NCBI GenBank assembly: GCA_021372825.1
Contig: JAJFTR010000071.1
Location: 1-64,000, forward strand
DNA length: 64,000 nt
Direction: 5' to 3'
Source: Actinomycetes bacterium
GTDB taxonomy: Bacteria; Actinomycetota; Coriobacteriia; Anaerosomatales; Anaerosomataceae
A program made the translations under genes and the position numbers. The notes below the pieces were generated by a model. It was not told the origin of the DNA, did not search any database, and was given only the letters and a program-made list of their open reading frames with translations. Below, in pieces: positions 18,026 to 27,481 of the stretch; the first letter of the stretch is position 1, and every line of letters begins with the position of its first letter.

Positions 18026-19888
18026 ATGCCCGGTCGGCTCAAGCAGGTCCTTCTCGGCGATCCACTCCACAACAAGGAATCAGCGCATCAGCGCCTGAGC
18101 AATCCTGTCGCGCTCGCGGTCTTTTCCAGCGACGCTCTTTCGTCTGTGGCGTATGCGACCGAGGAGATACTGCTTGTGCTGGTGCTCGCGGGCACTGCCG
18201 CTCTCGAGCTCGCGCTTCCGATCGCGGCGGGGATCGGCCTTCTGCTCCTCGTGGTAGCCACTTCGTATCGTCAGACGATCAAGGCGTATCCTAGTGGTGG
18301 TGGAGCGTACATCGTCGCCAAGGAGAATCTCGGTACGTATCCGGGACTCGTCGCCGGTGCATCGCTCCTGGTCGACTACACGCTAACGGTCGCGGTGTCC
18401 ATCTCGGCTGGAACGTCGGCGATCACGTCCGCCTTTCCAACACTCATGCCTTACCGCGTGGAGATCGCAGTCGCGCTCACGGTGCTGCTCGCCCTCGCGA
18501 ACCTTCGCGGAGTCAGGGAGTCAGGAGCGCTCTTTGCGGGCCCGACCTACTTGTTCATCATCATGCTTGGGGCGCTTGTCATCACGGGTCTTGTCAAGGT
18601 CGCACTTGGCATGACCATCGAGGTCCCCGCACACGGTTATGAGAGTGCGGCGGGTACGCTCACACTCTTCTTGCTGTTGCGTGCGTTCGCCTCGGGATGC
18701 ACGGCAATGACAGGTGTGGAGGCGATCGCCAACGGCGTGCAGGCGTTCCGCCAGCCTGAGGCGCGCAACGCACGCACCACTCTTTCATGGATGGCCGGCA
18801 TCTTGTTGTTCCTCTTCGTCGGCACGACCGCGCTTGCGCAGTTCTCGGGCGTACAGCCGAGCCACACCGAGACGGTGATATCGCAACTCGCGCGCGGCGT
18901 CTTCGGGAGCGGCGTCCTGTACTTCCTGCTGCAAGTCGCTACGGCCGCGATACTCGTGATCGCTGCGAACACATCGTACGCGGACTTCCCTCGGCTGGCG
19001 TCGTTCATGGCGTCCGACGGTTTCTTGCCCAAGCAACTCCGGGAACGAGGACGCCGCCTGGTGCACAGCAACGGCATCCTTCTGCTCACCGCGGTGGCGA
19101 TCTTGCTCTTGATCGTCTTCCGGGGCGACACCCACCGCCTCATACCGCTGTACGCCATCGGTGTGTTCACGTCCTTCACGCTCTCGCAGAGCGGCATGGT
19201 CGTGCATTGGTTGCGATCCCGCGATGAGGGGTGGCGCTCAAGTATCGCCGTGAATGGTCTAGGCGCCCTCACCACAGCGGTGGTACTGGTGGTGATCGCT
19301 ATTGCGAAGTTCTCTCAAGGCGCATGGATCGTGCTCCTGGTCGTGCCCGTGCTGGTCGCGTACTTCGCGTGGGTCAAGCGCCACTATACGAAGGTCGAGC
19401 TCAGACTCCGAATCGCCAAGGGTGACCCCGACGTTCTCGACCCTGCGACACATGAGGACCTTCACAACCACGTGGTGATACTCGTGGGCGCCTTCGACCG
19501 TCGCCTTGTCCGTGCGATCCAGTATGCGCGAACGCTGCGAGCTGACAGCATGGAAGCCATATACGTGGATATCACGGGGACTCAGGGCGAGAAGATGCGG
19601 CGAAAGTGGGCTGAGTACCGGATCGAGATTCCTTTGACGGTGATCGACTCGCCGTACCGAGAGATCATCGACCCCATCCTGCGCCACATCCGACGCATCC
19701 CACGACCGGACCGTGACCATGCGATCACCGTGATCATCCCCGAGTTCGTGCCCGAGGACCGTGTGGACTTCTTGCTTCACGATCAAACGGCCTTCTGGAT
19801 CAAGCAGGCGCTGTTCGTCGAGCCCGGCGTCATCGCCGTCGACGTCCCGTACCACCTTTCTTCGGACCTCGCGAGGAACACGGAGTAA
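18026..19888 (+). CDS. KimA-type potassium/APC-superfamily transporter
   Basis: 620 residues with about twelve membrane spans in the first 430 and a soluble C-terminal domain. The N-terminal region follows Bacillus subtilis KimA (YdaO) closely: SSDALSSVAYATE, SYRQTIKAYPSGGGAYIV, ENLG and SLLVDYTLTVAVS, all in the same order. KimA is a proton-coupled high-affinity K+ importer inhibited by c-di-AMP through its cytosolic domain. An amino-acid permease of the same superfamily is the alternative, but the length and these motifs favour KimA. ATG at 18026 has GGAG five bases upstream; frames reaching 17954 are unsupported. No c-di-AMP riboswitch is recognisable in the short leader. Confidence 0.82.
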   Translation: MPGRLKQVLLGDPLHNKESAHQRLSNPVALAVFSSDALSSVAYATEEILLVLVLAGTAALELALPIAAGIGLLLLVVATSYRQTIKAYPSGGGAYIVAKENLGTYPGLVAGASLLVDYTLTVAVSISAGTSAITSAFPTLMPYRVEIAVALTVLLALANLRGVRESGALFAGPTYLFIIMLGALVITGLVKVALGMTIEVPAHGYESAAGTLTLFLLLRAFASGCTAMTGVEAIANGVQAFRQPEARNARTTLSWMAGILLFLFVGTTALAQFSGVQPSHTETVISQLARGVFGSGVLYFLLQVATAAILVIAANTSYADFPRLASFMASDGFLPKQLRERGRRLVHSNGILLLTAVAILLLIVFRGDTHRLIPLYAIGVFTSFTLSQSGMVVHWLRSRDEGWRSSIAVNGLGALTTAVVLVVIAIAKFSQGAWIVLLVVPVLVAYFAWVKRHYTKVELRLRIAKGDPDVLDPATHEDLHNHVVILVGAFDRRLVRAIQYARTLRADSMEAIYVDITGTQGEKMRRKWAEYRIEIPLTVIDSPYREIIDPILRHIRRIPRPDRDHAITVIIPEFVPEDRVDFLLHDQTAFWIKQALFVEPGVIAVDVPYHLSSDLARNTE

Positions 19889-20003
19889 GGCTGGTCACCG
19901 CCCCTGAAGGGTCATCGAGTCCGAGAAGCGCTTCGATGTGTGGCGTCGCCATGCTCCTCACCTGCTCGGCAAGTACGAGTCGCCCAGACTACGATCACGG
20001 TGC

Positions 20004-20048
20004 TGACGGGCTACGTGCTGCTGCGCTACGCTGTTGGTACAACGTAGC
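20004..20048 (+). promoter_or_regulatory. Promoter with 24-bp palindromic operator before the ABC exporter
   Basis: CTGACG (20004) and TACGCT (20027) stand 17 bases apart and could be -35 and -10 boxes. Overlapping the -10 is an interrupted palindrome at 20025-20048, GCTACG-n-TGT-nnnn-ACA-n-CGTAGC, fully symmetric at 18 of 24 positions. Such a site suits a dimeric repressor, for example TetR-type, which often control drug exporters. No regulator gene is adjacent. Confidence 0.5.
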
Positions 20049-20067
20049 CACTGACGGCGAGGGAAAT

Positions 20068-21006
20068 ATGAGCGACATCGTCCAGGTGCATGGGTTGGGC
20101 AAGAAGTTCGGAGATCTGGTCGCTGTCGATGGAGTCACGTTCGATATCTCCGAGGGGGAGATATTCGGTCTTCTCGGCCCGAACGGCGCGGGCAAGACGA
20201 CGATGATCTCGATGCTCTCGTGCCTCATCAGTCCGACTGAAGGAGACGCGATCATCGACGGACATTCGATTTCGCACGACGCTGCAGCCGTCAAGGCTGT
20301 TCTCGGCGTCGTCCCCCAGGAAGTCGCGCTCTACCCCACGCTTTCTGCGCGAGAGAACCTCGCGTTTTGGGGACGGATGTATGGCCTGAGGGGCAACACG
20401 CTCTCTGCGGCGATCGACGACGCTCTCGATCTCGCAGGGCTTGCGGACCGTGCCCACGACCGGGTCGAGAGGTACTCGGGGGGCATGAAGAGGCGAATCA
20501 ACATCGCAGCGGGCGTGCTGCACCATCCACGTGTCCTGCTCATGGACGAGCCGACAGTCGGCATCGATCCGCAAAGCAGGAACCACATCCTGGAAACGGT
20601 CAAGAGCCTCAACGCCCAAGGCATGACGGTCCTTTACACCAGCCACTACATGGAAGAAGTCGAGTATCTGTGCGACCGCATCGCGATCATGGACCACGGC
20701 CGTGTCATCGCGATGGGCACGTTGGATGATCTGCGAGATGTCGTGGGCGGTATGGACGTCATAGAAGTCAGACTCGCCGAGGCGAGCGACGCCGTGATCG
20801 AGCGAGTGGCCGGGATCGAGGGCGTCAAGCGGGTAGACCGCGTGGACGACACAGTGCAGGTGCTCACTCCGAGCAGCGGATCCCTGCTCGGCGAGCTGGT
20901 GGTCACGCTCGAGTCCGAAGGAGCACATGTGACGTCCCTCTCTGTCACCGAGCCCGATCTCGAGAGTGTGTTCCTGCATCTCACCGGCAAGAGCCTGCGC
21001 GACTGA
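20068..21006 (+). CDS. ABC-2 type exporter, ATP-binding subunit
   Basis: 312 residues. Walker A is GPNGAGKTT, the signature is YSGGMKRR, Walker B is LLMDEPTVGID, and an H-loop His lies in YTSHYMEEVEYLC. The C-terminal extension after residue 220 is the regulatory tail typical of the DrrA/CcmA-like drug and antibiotic exporter ATPases. ATG at 20068 follows GAGGGA. The first permease starts two bases after its stop and a second permease overlaps that one, so the three form an operon for a heterodimeric ABC-2 exporter. Substrate unknown; drugs, lipids or a self-made compound are possible. Confidence 0.92.
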   Translation: MSDIVQVHGLGKKFGDLVAVDGVTFDISEGEIFGLLGPNGAGKTTMISMLSCLISPTEGDAIIDGHSISHDAAAVKAVLGVVPQEVALYPTLSARENLAFWGRMYGLRGNTLSAAIDDALDLAGLADRAHDRVERYSGGMKRRINIAAGVLHHPRVLLMDEPTVGIDPQSRNHILETVKSLNAQGMTVLYTSHYMEEVEYLCDRIAIMDHGRVIAMGTLDDLRDVVGGMDVIEVRLAEASDAVIERVAGIEGVKRVDRVDDTVQVLTPSSGSLLGELVVTLESEGAHVTSLSVTEPDLESVFLHLTGKSLRD

Positions 21007-21007
21007 C

Positions 21008-22231
21008 ATGCGCGAGTTGCTGAACATCGCGGAGAAGGACGCGCTCGTGCTTCTGCGGGACAAAGGGGCGCTGATCGTGATGCTCGCCATGCCGCTCGCG
21101 CTCATCTTCATCCTCGGCTCGGCGCTCGGCGGAATCGGTCAGGGGGATTCACTGGACATCAGAGTCGCGATCGTCAACCAGGATGAGGGGGACGTGGGAG
21201 ACAGGCTCGTTCAGGGGTTCATCGCGTCCGAGGAGTCAGGCGCGATCTTCGACATCGACGTGCGCGACGATGCCGAGCAGGTCCGCGCCGATATCGAGCG
21301 AGGTGACCTCACGGGCGCACTGGTGATTCCCCGGGACCTGACCGAGATGATCCAGGCTGGTCAGCCGGTCGCTCTCAAGGTGCTGCGGGACCCGGGTTCC
21401 AAGGTCTCGGCCGGCATCTGGTCAGATGTGGTACGTGCGGGCGCGGCGCACGTCTCGGCCCAGATCATCACGATGCGCGTCCTCGAGCAGTGGTACACGG
21501 ACCCAGGCTCGAGGGGACGAATCCGCGGTGGCGCACCCACACAGGCGGTGACGCCTGCGGTACCTGCGTCAGAAGGCGCACCGAAGGTCACCCTCGACAC
21601 CGTCACGGTCATGGAGATCGAGACGCGGGTCGAGAAGCAGGTCTCGATGATCTCGTACTACGCGGCAGGCATGACCGGCATGTTCCTCCTCTTCGGTTCC
21701 ATGTTCGGAGCATTCTCGTTTGCCAAAGAACGACGCGAGCAGACACTCGCCCGCATGCTGTCCACACCCGCCAGCAAGGTCGCAGTCGTGGGGGGCAAGG
21801 CGGCAGGGGTACTGGTGGTCGGTGTCGGTCAATTCGTGGTCCTGGTCGGCGGGACACGCGTCCTGTTCGGGGTCGATTGGGGACGGGATGTCCTTGGCGT
21901 GGCTATCGTCGGTCTGGCCGAGACCCTTGCTGCGGCAGGTCTCGCGATGACTCTCGCAGCGGTGGCCAAGAGCGAGCGGGCGATCGGCGCTATCGCTCCG
22001 GGTGTCATCATGTTCTTGGCGGCGACCGGAGGATCGATGATACCGTCCGGGCAACTCCCTTCGTTTCTCCAGCCAGTGCAGGTCATATCACCGGTGTACT
22101 GGACCGTCGACGGCCTACTCGACCTGATGAGAGGAGCGAGCACCACTGATGTGCTTCCCGGTGTCGGCGCGGTGCTCCTGATCGCCGTCGCTCTCTTTGC
22201 CTTCGGTACGTGGCGATTGAAGTACGAATGA
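21008..22231 (+). CDS. ABC-2 type exporter permease 1
   Basis: 407 residues. A first membrane helix (ALIVMLAMPLALIFILGS) is followed by a large extracytoplasmic region of about 200 residues (YhgE/NodJ-like topology), then five or six helices. The membrane part contains SFAKERREQTLARMLSTPAS, the cytoplasmic coupling element of ABC-2 permeases. ATG at 21008 is two bases after the ATPase stop. It is paralogous to the next gene and they probably pair as the two transmembrane halves. Confidence 0.9.
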   Translation: MRELLNIAEKDALVLLRDKGALIVMLAMPLALIFILGSALGGIGQGDSLDIRVAIVNQDEGDVGDRLVQGFIASEESGAIFDIDVRDDAEQVRADIERGDLTGALVIPRDLTEMIQAGQPVALKVLRDPGSKVSAGIWSDVVRAGAAHVSAQIITMRVLEQWYTDPGSRGRIRGGAPTQAVTPAVPASEGAPKVTLDTVTVMEIETRVEKQVSMISYYAAGMTGMFLLFGSMFGAFSFAKERREQTLARMLSTPASKVAVVGGKAAGVLVVGVGQFVVLVGGTRVLFGVDWGRDVLGVAIVGLAETLAAAGLAMTLAAVAKSERAIGAIAPGVIMFLAATGGSMIPSGQLPSFLQPVQVISPVYWTVDGLLDLMRGASTTDVLPGVGAVLLIAVALFAFGTWRLKYE

Positions 22232-23412
22232 TGACAAGGATCGCCGCCCTCGCATGGCTGAACATCCTGCAACTCCTCCGCAATCCGGGTGAAGTGGTCG
22301 GGGTGATCGTCCTGCCTCTTGCACTCACGATGCTGTTCGGCGCGGCCTTCGCGCAAGGCGCCGACAAGCCCATGCAGGTCTTGTTCGTCGACGAAGACAG
22401 CACGGCGTACTCTAAGCGGGTAGGCGAACTCATCGACTCTGAGGAGTCCTTGGAGACCGTCCGAGTCACTCTTTCTGACGCCACTGACCGTATAGCTGAA
22501 GGTGACGCATCGGTCGCGATCGTCATTCCCGCGTCCTTCGGCGATGGGCTGCGCGGCGACGGCGCGGAGATCCACGTGCTACGGAATCCGGCATCGGAGA
22601 GTTCGCTCGCTGTCGTCTCGATCGTTCAAGGCGTTGCCACGCGTGTTTCAGGCAACGCGGAGGCGGCGAGGATCATAGTCCGATCGAGCACCCAGGAGGC
22701 CACGGCCGCCTTCGATGCGGCATACGCTGACGTCGACCTGAGGTGGGAGCCGAAGCCACCGGTCTATACGGAAGAGACAGTGGTGGCGCCTTCCCAGGTC
22801 CGCGGAGATTCCGTGATGGCCGAAGGTACGACCCTGAGCTCCATCGGCTTCACCGTGTGGTTCATCCTGTTCATGACCTTCGGCTGCGCGGGGGGCATCC
22901 TTGAAGAGCGAGAGCAGGGCACACTGCGCCGGTTACTGGTCGCGCCCGTATCTCGGGTAACCGTCATGGCAGGGAAGATCACGGGGATCGCGCTCGCTGC
23001 CGCTACACAAGCAGCGATCCTCGTGTGCGTAGGATGGCTGGCGTTCGGTGTTCCATGGAATCGTGATCCTGTCGCGGTCTTCCTGGTACTGGGGTCGTAT
23101 GTGCTCGCCGCAACGGGTCTGGCGGTGATGGTCTCGGCGCTTGTGCGCTCCCGGGACCAGATGAGCGGGGCGAGTCCCCTGATCTCAACCGGTCTCGCCA
23201 TGCTTGGCGGGTGTCTATGGCCGATCGAGGTCGTCAGCCCATTCATGAGGACAGTGGCGGCGTTCACCCCCACGGGATGGGCGGTGGGCGGACTCACCGA
23301 CATTGTAGCGAGGAACCAAGGGATCGGCGCCGCCGTGACTCCCTCGCTCATACTGCTCACCATCGCGGCCGTCACAATGGCCATCGGTGCTCGCGTCCTG
23401 AAGTTCGAGTGA
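22228..23412 (+). CDS. ABC-2 type exporter permease 2
   Basis: 394 residues with the same layout as the preceding permease: an N-terminal helix, a soluble outer domain of about 200 residues, and a C-terminal membrane block containing LEEREQGTLRRLLVAPVSR as coupling helix. The ATG at 22228 overlaps the previous stop (ATGA), indicating translational coupling. A GTG at 22210 is in frame but lies inside the upstream gene and has no better ribosome site. Confidence 0.9.
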   Translation: MMTRIAALAWLNILQLLRNPGEVVGVIVLPLALTMLFGAAFAQGADKPMQVLFVDEDSTAYSKRVGELIDSEESLETVRVTLSDATDRIAEGDASVAIVIPASFGDGLRGDGAEIHVLRNPASESSLAVVSIVQGVATRVSGNAEAARIIVRSSTQEATAAFDAAYADVDLRWEPKPPVYTEETVVAPSQVRGDSVMAEGTTLSSIGFTVWFILFMTFGCAGGILEEREQGTLRRLLVAPVSRVTVMAGKITGIALAAATQAAILVCVGWLAFGVPWNRDPVAVFLVLGSYVLAATGLAVMVSALVRSRDQMSGASPLISTGLAMLGGCLWPIEVVSPFMRTVAAFTPTGWAVGGLTDIVARNQGIGAAVTPSLILLTIAAVTMAIGARVLKFE

Positions 23413-23496
23413 GGCAGCCGTCGGCTCCCCGCTCGCATAGGACCGCACGTAGCGGTAGGCTACATACTCACCCCTCGATCTTTCGGGAGCAGTCGC

Positions 23497-24384
23497 ATGC
23501 CGGAGAAGATAGAAGCTCGCACCCTCGCTTCAGTGACGATCGCACTTGTGCTGTGGGCGTCAGCGTTCGCGGGCATCAAGGCAGGTCTCACGGGCTTCGG
23601 ACCAGGTGAGCTTGCCCTCTTGCGGTTCGGCACCGCATCACTGGTCCTTCTCGCTTACGGCTTCCTCACCCGGATGCGGATGCCACGAAGAGCAGATGTG
23701 GGCAGGCTCCTGGCGGCGGGCCTCTTCGGCATCACCGCTTATCACTTGTGTCTCAACTTCGGCGAGACGAACGTGTCGGCGAGCGCGGCGAGCCTGATCA
23801 TAGCCTCGGGGCCCGTGTTCACTGCGATACTCGCTCACATGAAGCTCGGCGAACGTCTGACGTGGTGGGGCTGGCTTGGCATCGCGATTGCGTTCTCCGG
23901 TGTCGCGGTACTGACACTGGGTGGGAGCGGAGGTGGTCTCGCTTTCGAGCCGGCAGCGATATTGGTCTTGGCCGCGGCGATGTCCACGGCGATCTACTTC
24001 GTGATCTCCAAGCCGCTGCTGGACAGGTATGGCGCGCTCGAGTTCACCTCCTACTGCATCTGGTTCGGCACTCTCCCGATGCTGGTGTTCCTGCCTGGAC
24101 TTGTCGCACAGCTGCCATCGGCGTCGTCGAGCGCGATATCCTCAGCTCTGTACCTTGGGGTCTTCCCGGGGGCTATCGCCTACGTGCTCTACTCGCACAC
24201 ACTCTCGAAACTGCCGGCCTCGATCGCCTCGAGCTTCCTCTACGTGCAACCTGTGACAGCGACTGTCATCGCGTGGCTGTGGATCCACGAGGTCCCTACG
24301 TTGCCCACGCTCGTCGGCGGGGCGCTTGCGCTCGTAGGGGTAGGGCTCACGACCGCACGCGGGCGGCAAAGGATCACTACCTGA
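23497..24384 (+). CDS. EamA/DMT-family transporter (10 TM)
   Basis: 295 residues with ten hydrophobic helices in two EamA repeats, beginning ALVLWASAFAGIKAGL and LGIAIAFSGVAVLTLG. The second repeat carries AIAYVLYSHTLSKLPAS and a helix ending PTLVGGALALVGVGL. The family exports amino acids, nucleosides and other metabolites. CGGGAG lies before the ATG. It stands 84 bases after the ABC operon and its end overlaps the convergent acylphosphatase by eight bases. Substrate not predictable. Confidence 0.88.
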   Translation: MPEKIEARTLASVTIALVLWASAFAGIKAGLTGFGPGELALLRFGTASLVLLAYGFLTRMRMPRRADVGRLLAAGLFGITAYHLCLNFGETNVSASAASLIIASGPVFTAILAHMKLGERLTWWGWLGIAIAFSGVAVLTLGGSGGGLAFEPAAILVLAAAMSTAIYFVISKPLLDRYGALEFTSYCIWFGTLPMLVFLPGLVAQLPSASSSAISSALYLGVFPGAIAYVLYSHTLSKLPASIASSFLYVQPVTATVIAWLWIHEVPTLPTLVGGALALVGVGLTTARGRQRITT

Positions 24385-24652
24385 TCGAGAAACCGGTCTC
24401 ATCCTGTGGTTCCTCCCATGCGATGTCGACGTGTTCCACGACGGCTCCCGGCGGGCCTACCTGGATCCAGGAAAGTGCCTGTTCGATCATGTGCTTGTCA
24501 CCTTCGAACACCGCTTCCACTTGGCCGTCTGGCAGATTGCGCACCCATCCGTCCAGATGCAGGGAGGCCGCTTGTCGCGCCGTCGAGGCGCGGAAGAACA
24601 CCCCCTGAACCTTTCCGGTCACCCAGACGTGCGCCCGTGCCCGCTTTATCAT
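24377..24652 (-). CDS. acyP: Acylphosphatase
   Basis: 91 residues, the usual length. GKVQGVFFR holds the catalytic Arg of the phosphate cradle and GWVRNLPDG the catalytic Asn. The enzyme hydrolyses carboxyl-phosphate bonds such as acetyl phosphate or 1,3-bisphosphoglycerate. AGGAG lies six bases before the ATG. Single gene, convergent with the EamA transporter gene. Confidence 0.95.
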   Translation of the reverse strand: MIKRARAHVWVTGKVQGVFFRASTARQAASLHLDGWVRNLPDGQVEAVFEGDKHMIEQALSWIQVGPPGAVVEHVDIAWEEPQDETGFSIR

Positions 24653-24732
24653 CGCAACTCCTGTGATTGCGTCTGAGCAGTAGTGATGTCACCATCAAGA
24701 ATACCCGCGCACCAACCGCCGAAGGAGAATGT

Positions 24733-26799
24733 GTGGCGCCGATCCAAGACGAGCATCACCACGAGGGGACTCGCGGGGCTCAGGTGTTCTTGACCACCCT
24801 GTTCGAGACCGTGGCCGTGCCCGTGGTGCAGTACGACACCGATGGATGGATCGTATCATGCAACAGTCTTGCGGAACCGATGATGGCAGCCTCGCCTGAT
24901 CGTCTTGAACGGCGCATCCTGACCTTCGACGGGATGGACGTGGGGGAGCTCGTGGCCTCGAGGGAGGCGGGCGCAGAGATCCCGGCGATGATCTCGACGA
25001 AGGTGCGTCTCGCGGAGGGCGGCACGGCCGACGCTGCCTTCATCGTCCTTCCGATAATGCCGACGATGGAGACGCAAGGCGGTACTCTGCTTCTTGGTTG
25101 CGACGCGCCGGCAGGGCGTTCAGCTGTCGAGCATCGCCATCGCCCTCTGGACCCTTCGTCAACAGAAGACGAGGCGCTCTTCGTCGAGATCCTATCTGCA
25201 CTCGTAGAGACTCTCGAAGCCGACGCAGGTGCTGTTGCTGAGGTGGAGCCCGACAGACTATCCAGTGGACGCACTCTCGCGGCGATCCAGGATGGTGAGA
25301 TGCTCTCTGGCTTCGAATGGCGATTGGCAGGAACCCCGATCGTTGCCGCGGCGGGGAGGCGAGCCGCGTCGTTCGCTCCTGACCTTCGCAGGACGCATCC
25401 TGACGATCTATGGGCGCAAAGCCAAGGGTTCACGGCTTTTGCGGGGAGCGCGCTACATGGCACGTCTGGAGAGAGGGTCGGTGTCCTGGGGATCTACGCT
25501 CGACACGAACTAGGAGAGCCCGCCATCGTTCGGGGCATCGTTCGATTGTTCGCTGCGCGGCTCGGACCGATGCTGCAACGCGTGAGGTCGTCGCGCGTAC
25601 TCCAGGAGAGCGAGCAGAGGTACGCGGCGCTGTTCGAGCACAGTCACATGCCGATGTTGATCATCGATCCGATCTCGTCGCAGGTCGTGGACGCGAACGC
25701 GGCCGCGTGCACGTTCTACGGCTACCCGCACGAGGATCTCACGGCGATGAGTATTCTTCAGTTGGACGTCGGCGCACCTGAAGACGTGCGTGACGAACTC
25801 GACCGAGCGGTGGATCGGACGCGCGATTACTTTCAGTTCAAACACCGGGTTGCGGACGGTTCGGTCCGTGAGGTCGAGATGTACGCAGGACCGATCACGG
25901 TGCAGGGACGGGACCTCGTCTACGGGATCGTGCACGATGTGACCGAGCGCAGGCGAATCGAGTATGAGCTGCAGAGGTACAAGCAAGACCTCGAAGCCCT
26001 CCTGCAGAGGCGTACGGCCGATCTCATGCGCAGCAACGCTGAGCTTCAAGTCGCAACTCACCTTACCGAGACGTTCTACGAGGACATGCGCGTCGAGCTG
26101 CGCACGCCTCTGCAGACGATCATCGGTTTTGCGGAGACTCTTTCTGTCGGCTTGGCAGGGGAGCTGACCGAGGAACAACACCGTCAGGTCGCGATGATTG
26201 AGGACGCTGGGCGCAGGCTCCTTGAGCTCACCGATGACTTGGTGGAGCTGTCTCGGCTCAACACCGGGGTCGAACGGTGTATCCCTGAGGAGTTCGATCT
26301 GTGTGACCTGGTCGAATCTGTGGCGGTCGGAGGTCGTCAGGCTGCCGCAGAACGTGGTATCGCTCTGGAGGTGAAGACCCGCGTCTCGCCCATCCCCGTG
26401 TACACTGATCGCAACAAGGTGGAGCAAGTCCTGATACAGCTCCTCTCGAATGCTAGCAAGTACACGATCGAAGGCTCGATAGTGCTAGAGGCCGACATCA
26501 TCCCCAACGGGGATGCTGTGGTCCGGGTCGCAGACACGGGCGTGGGTATCTCCGCCGAGGAGCTGCCTCATGTGTTCGAGGGGTTTCGGCGGGTCGCGCA
26601 GCGTCGTTCAGTGGCACATGGGGGTAGCGGTCTGGGACTCGCGGTGTGTCACAGGATCGCGCACGTCATCGGGGGGCGTCTCGACGCCGAGAGTGAGCCC
26701 GGTGTAGGATCAGTGTTCACGTTGTCGTTCCCGGCGCACTGTCCCGCTTCGGGGCCGGATGAAGCTGCGGAGACCTCGGGGGACACGCATGCCGTTTGA
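24733..26799 (+). CDS. Cytosolic PAS/GAF histidine kinase homologue lacking the phosphoacceptor His
   Basis: 688 residues without membrane spans. A PAS-like N terminus (residues 20-100) is followed by a GAF-like region (about 150-285), a clear PAS domain (about 290-410), a coiled coil, a HisKA-like and an HATPase domain. In the H-box the expected SHELRTPL reads RVELRTPLQ: residue 454 is Val (GTC at 26092). The ATPase part keeps LLSNASKYT, VADTGVGI and GGSGLGL, so ATP binding looks intact. It probably cannot autophosphorylate and may act as a phosphatase, scaffold or heterodimer partner. The GTG start has GGAG five bases upstream. Divergent from acyP; no response regulator nearby. Confidence 0.85.
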   Translation: MAPIQDEHHHEGTRGAQVFLTTLFETVAVPVVQYDTDGWIVSCNSLAEPMMAASPDRLERRILTFDGMDVGELVASREAGAEIPAMISTKVRLAEGGTADAAFIVLPIMPTMETQGGTLLLGCDAPAGRSAVEHRHRPLDPSSTEDEALFVEILSALVETLEADAGAVAEVEPDRLSSGRTLAAIQDGEMLSGFEWRLAGTPIVAAAGRRAASFAPDLRRTHPDDLWAQSQGFTAFAGSALHGTSGERVGVLGIYARHELGEPAIVRGIVRLFAARLGPMLQRVRSSRVLQESEQRYAALFEHSHMPMLIIDPISSQVVDANAAACTFYGYPHEDLTAMSILQLDVGAPEDVRDELDRAVDRTRDYFQFKHRVADGSVREVEMYAGPITVQGRDLVYGIVHDVTERRRIEYELQRYKQDLEALLQRRTADLMRSNAELQVATHLTETFYEDMRVELRTPLQTIIGFAETLSVGLAGELTEEQHRQVAMIEDAGRRLLELTDDLVELSRLNTGVERCIPEEFDLCDLVESVAVGGRQAAAERGIALEVKTRVSPIPVYTDRNKVEQVLIQLLSNASKYTIEGSIVLEADIIPNGDAVVRVADTGVGISAEELPHVFEGFRRVAQRRSVAHGGSGLGLAVCHRIAHVIGGRLDAESEPGVGSVFTLSFPAHCPASGPDEAAETSGDTHAV

Positions 26800-27481
26800 A
26801 GGCGCCGCCATTCCCGATGAGCCTACGGAGACGAAGAAGCAAGCGCGGCCGTATTCTCTCGGTGAGGAGATTGCGAATGCGATCACGCACGGCCTTGGGG
26901 TCGCGCTCAGCGTTGCAGCCCTGACGCTGCTCGTCGTGTTCGCAGCCATTTGGGGGAACGGATGGCATTTGGCGAGTGCGATCGTGTATGGGGTCACGCT
27001 CGTCGTGTTGTATCTGGCGTCGACTCTGTACCACAGCATCCAGCATGAGAAGGCGCGCCGCGTGCTCAGGATAGTCGACCACTCGAGCATCTACTTGCTG
27101 ATTGCCGGGACGTATACGCCGTTCACTCTTGTCACCCTGCGCGACAGCGGCGGCTGGTGGCTGTTCGGCATTGTATGGGGACTTGCGCTTGCTGGCGTAG
27201 TACTGGAGGCCTTCGCGATCGACCGTCCCAAGTGGATGTCGCTGCCGCTCTATATCGCCATGGGCTGGCTTGTTGTGGTCGCCATCAGACCGCTGGTGGC
27301 GAATCTCCCTTCGGGTGGGGTATGGCTGCTTGTTGCCGGTGGGCTGGCGTACACTCTGGGGACGGTCTTCTACATCCTCAAGCGGGTCCCGTACATGCAC
27401 ATGGTGTGGCATCTGTTCGTTCTGGCTGGCAGCGTATGCCACTTTCTTGCAGTGATGCTGTTCGTCTTGCCTCGCCCCTAG
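26789..27481 (+). CDS. Hemolysin III family / PAQR-like membrane protein
   Basis: About 230 residues and seven membrane spans. The family motifs are present: EEIANAITHGLG near the start, STLYHS, a VDHSSIYLLIAGTYTPF segment, and MHMVWHLFVLAGSVCHF at the end. The conserved Ser, Asp and three His form the metal site of the CREST/PAQR superfamily. The role in bacteria is uncertain; membrane lipid homeostasis has been suggested for the family. ATG at 26789 (inside the kinase stop region, after GGGGGA) is preferred, but ATG at 26759 is possible. The last four bases overlap the convergent UspA gene. Confidence 0.88.
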   Translation: MPFEGAAIPDEPTETKKQARPYSLGEEIANAITHGLGVALSVAALTLLVVFAAIWGNGWHLASAIVYGVTLVVLYLASTLYHSIQHEKARRVLRIVDHSSIYLLIAGTYTPFTLVTLRDSGGWWLFGIVWGLALAGVVLEAFAIDRPKWMSLPLYIAMGWLVVVAIRPLVANLPSGGVWLLVAGGLAYTLGTVFYILKRVPYMHMVWHLFVLAGSVCHFLAVMLFVLPRP

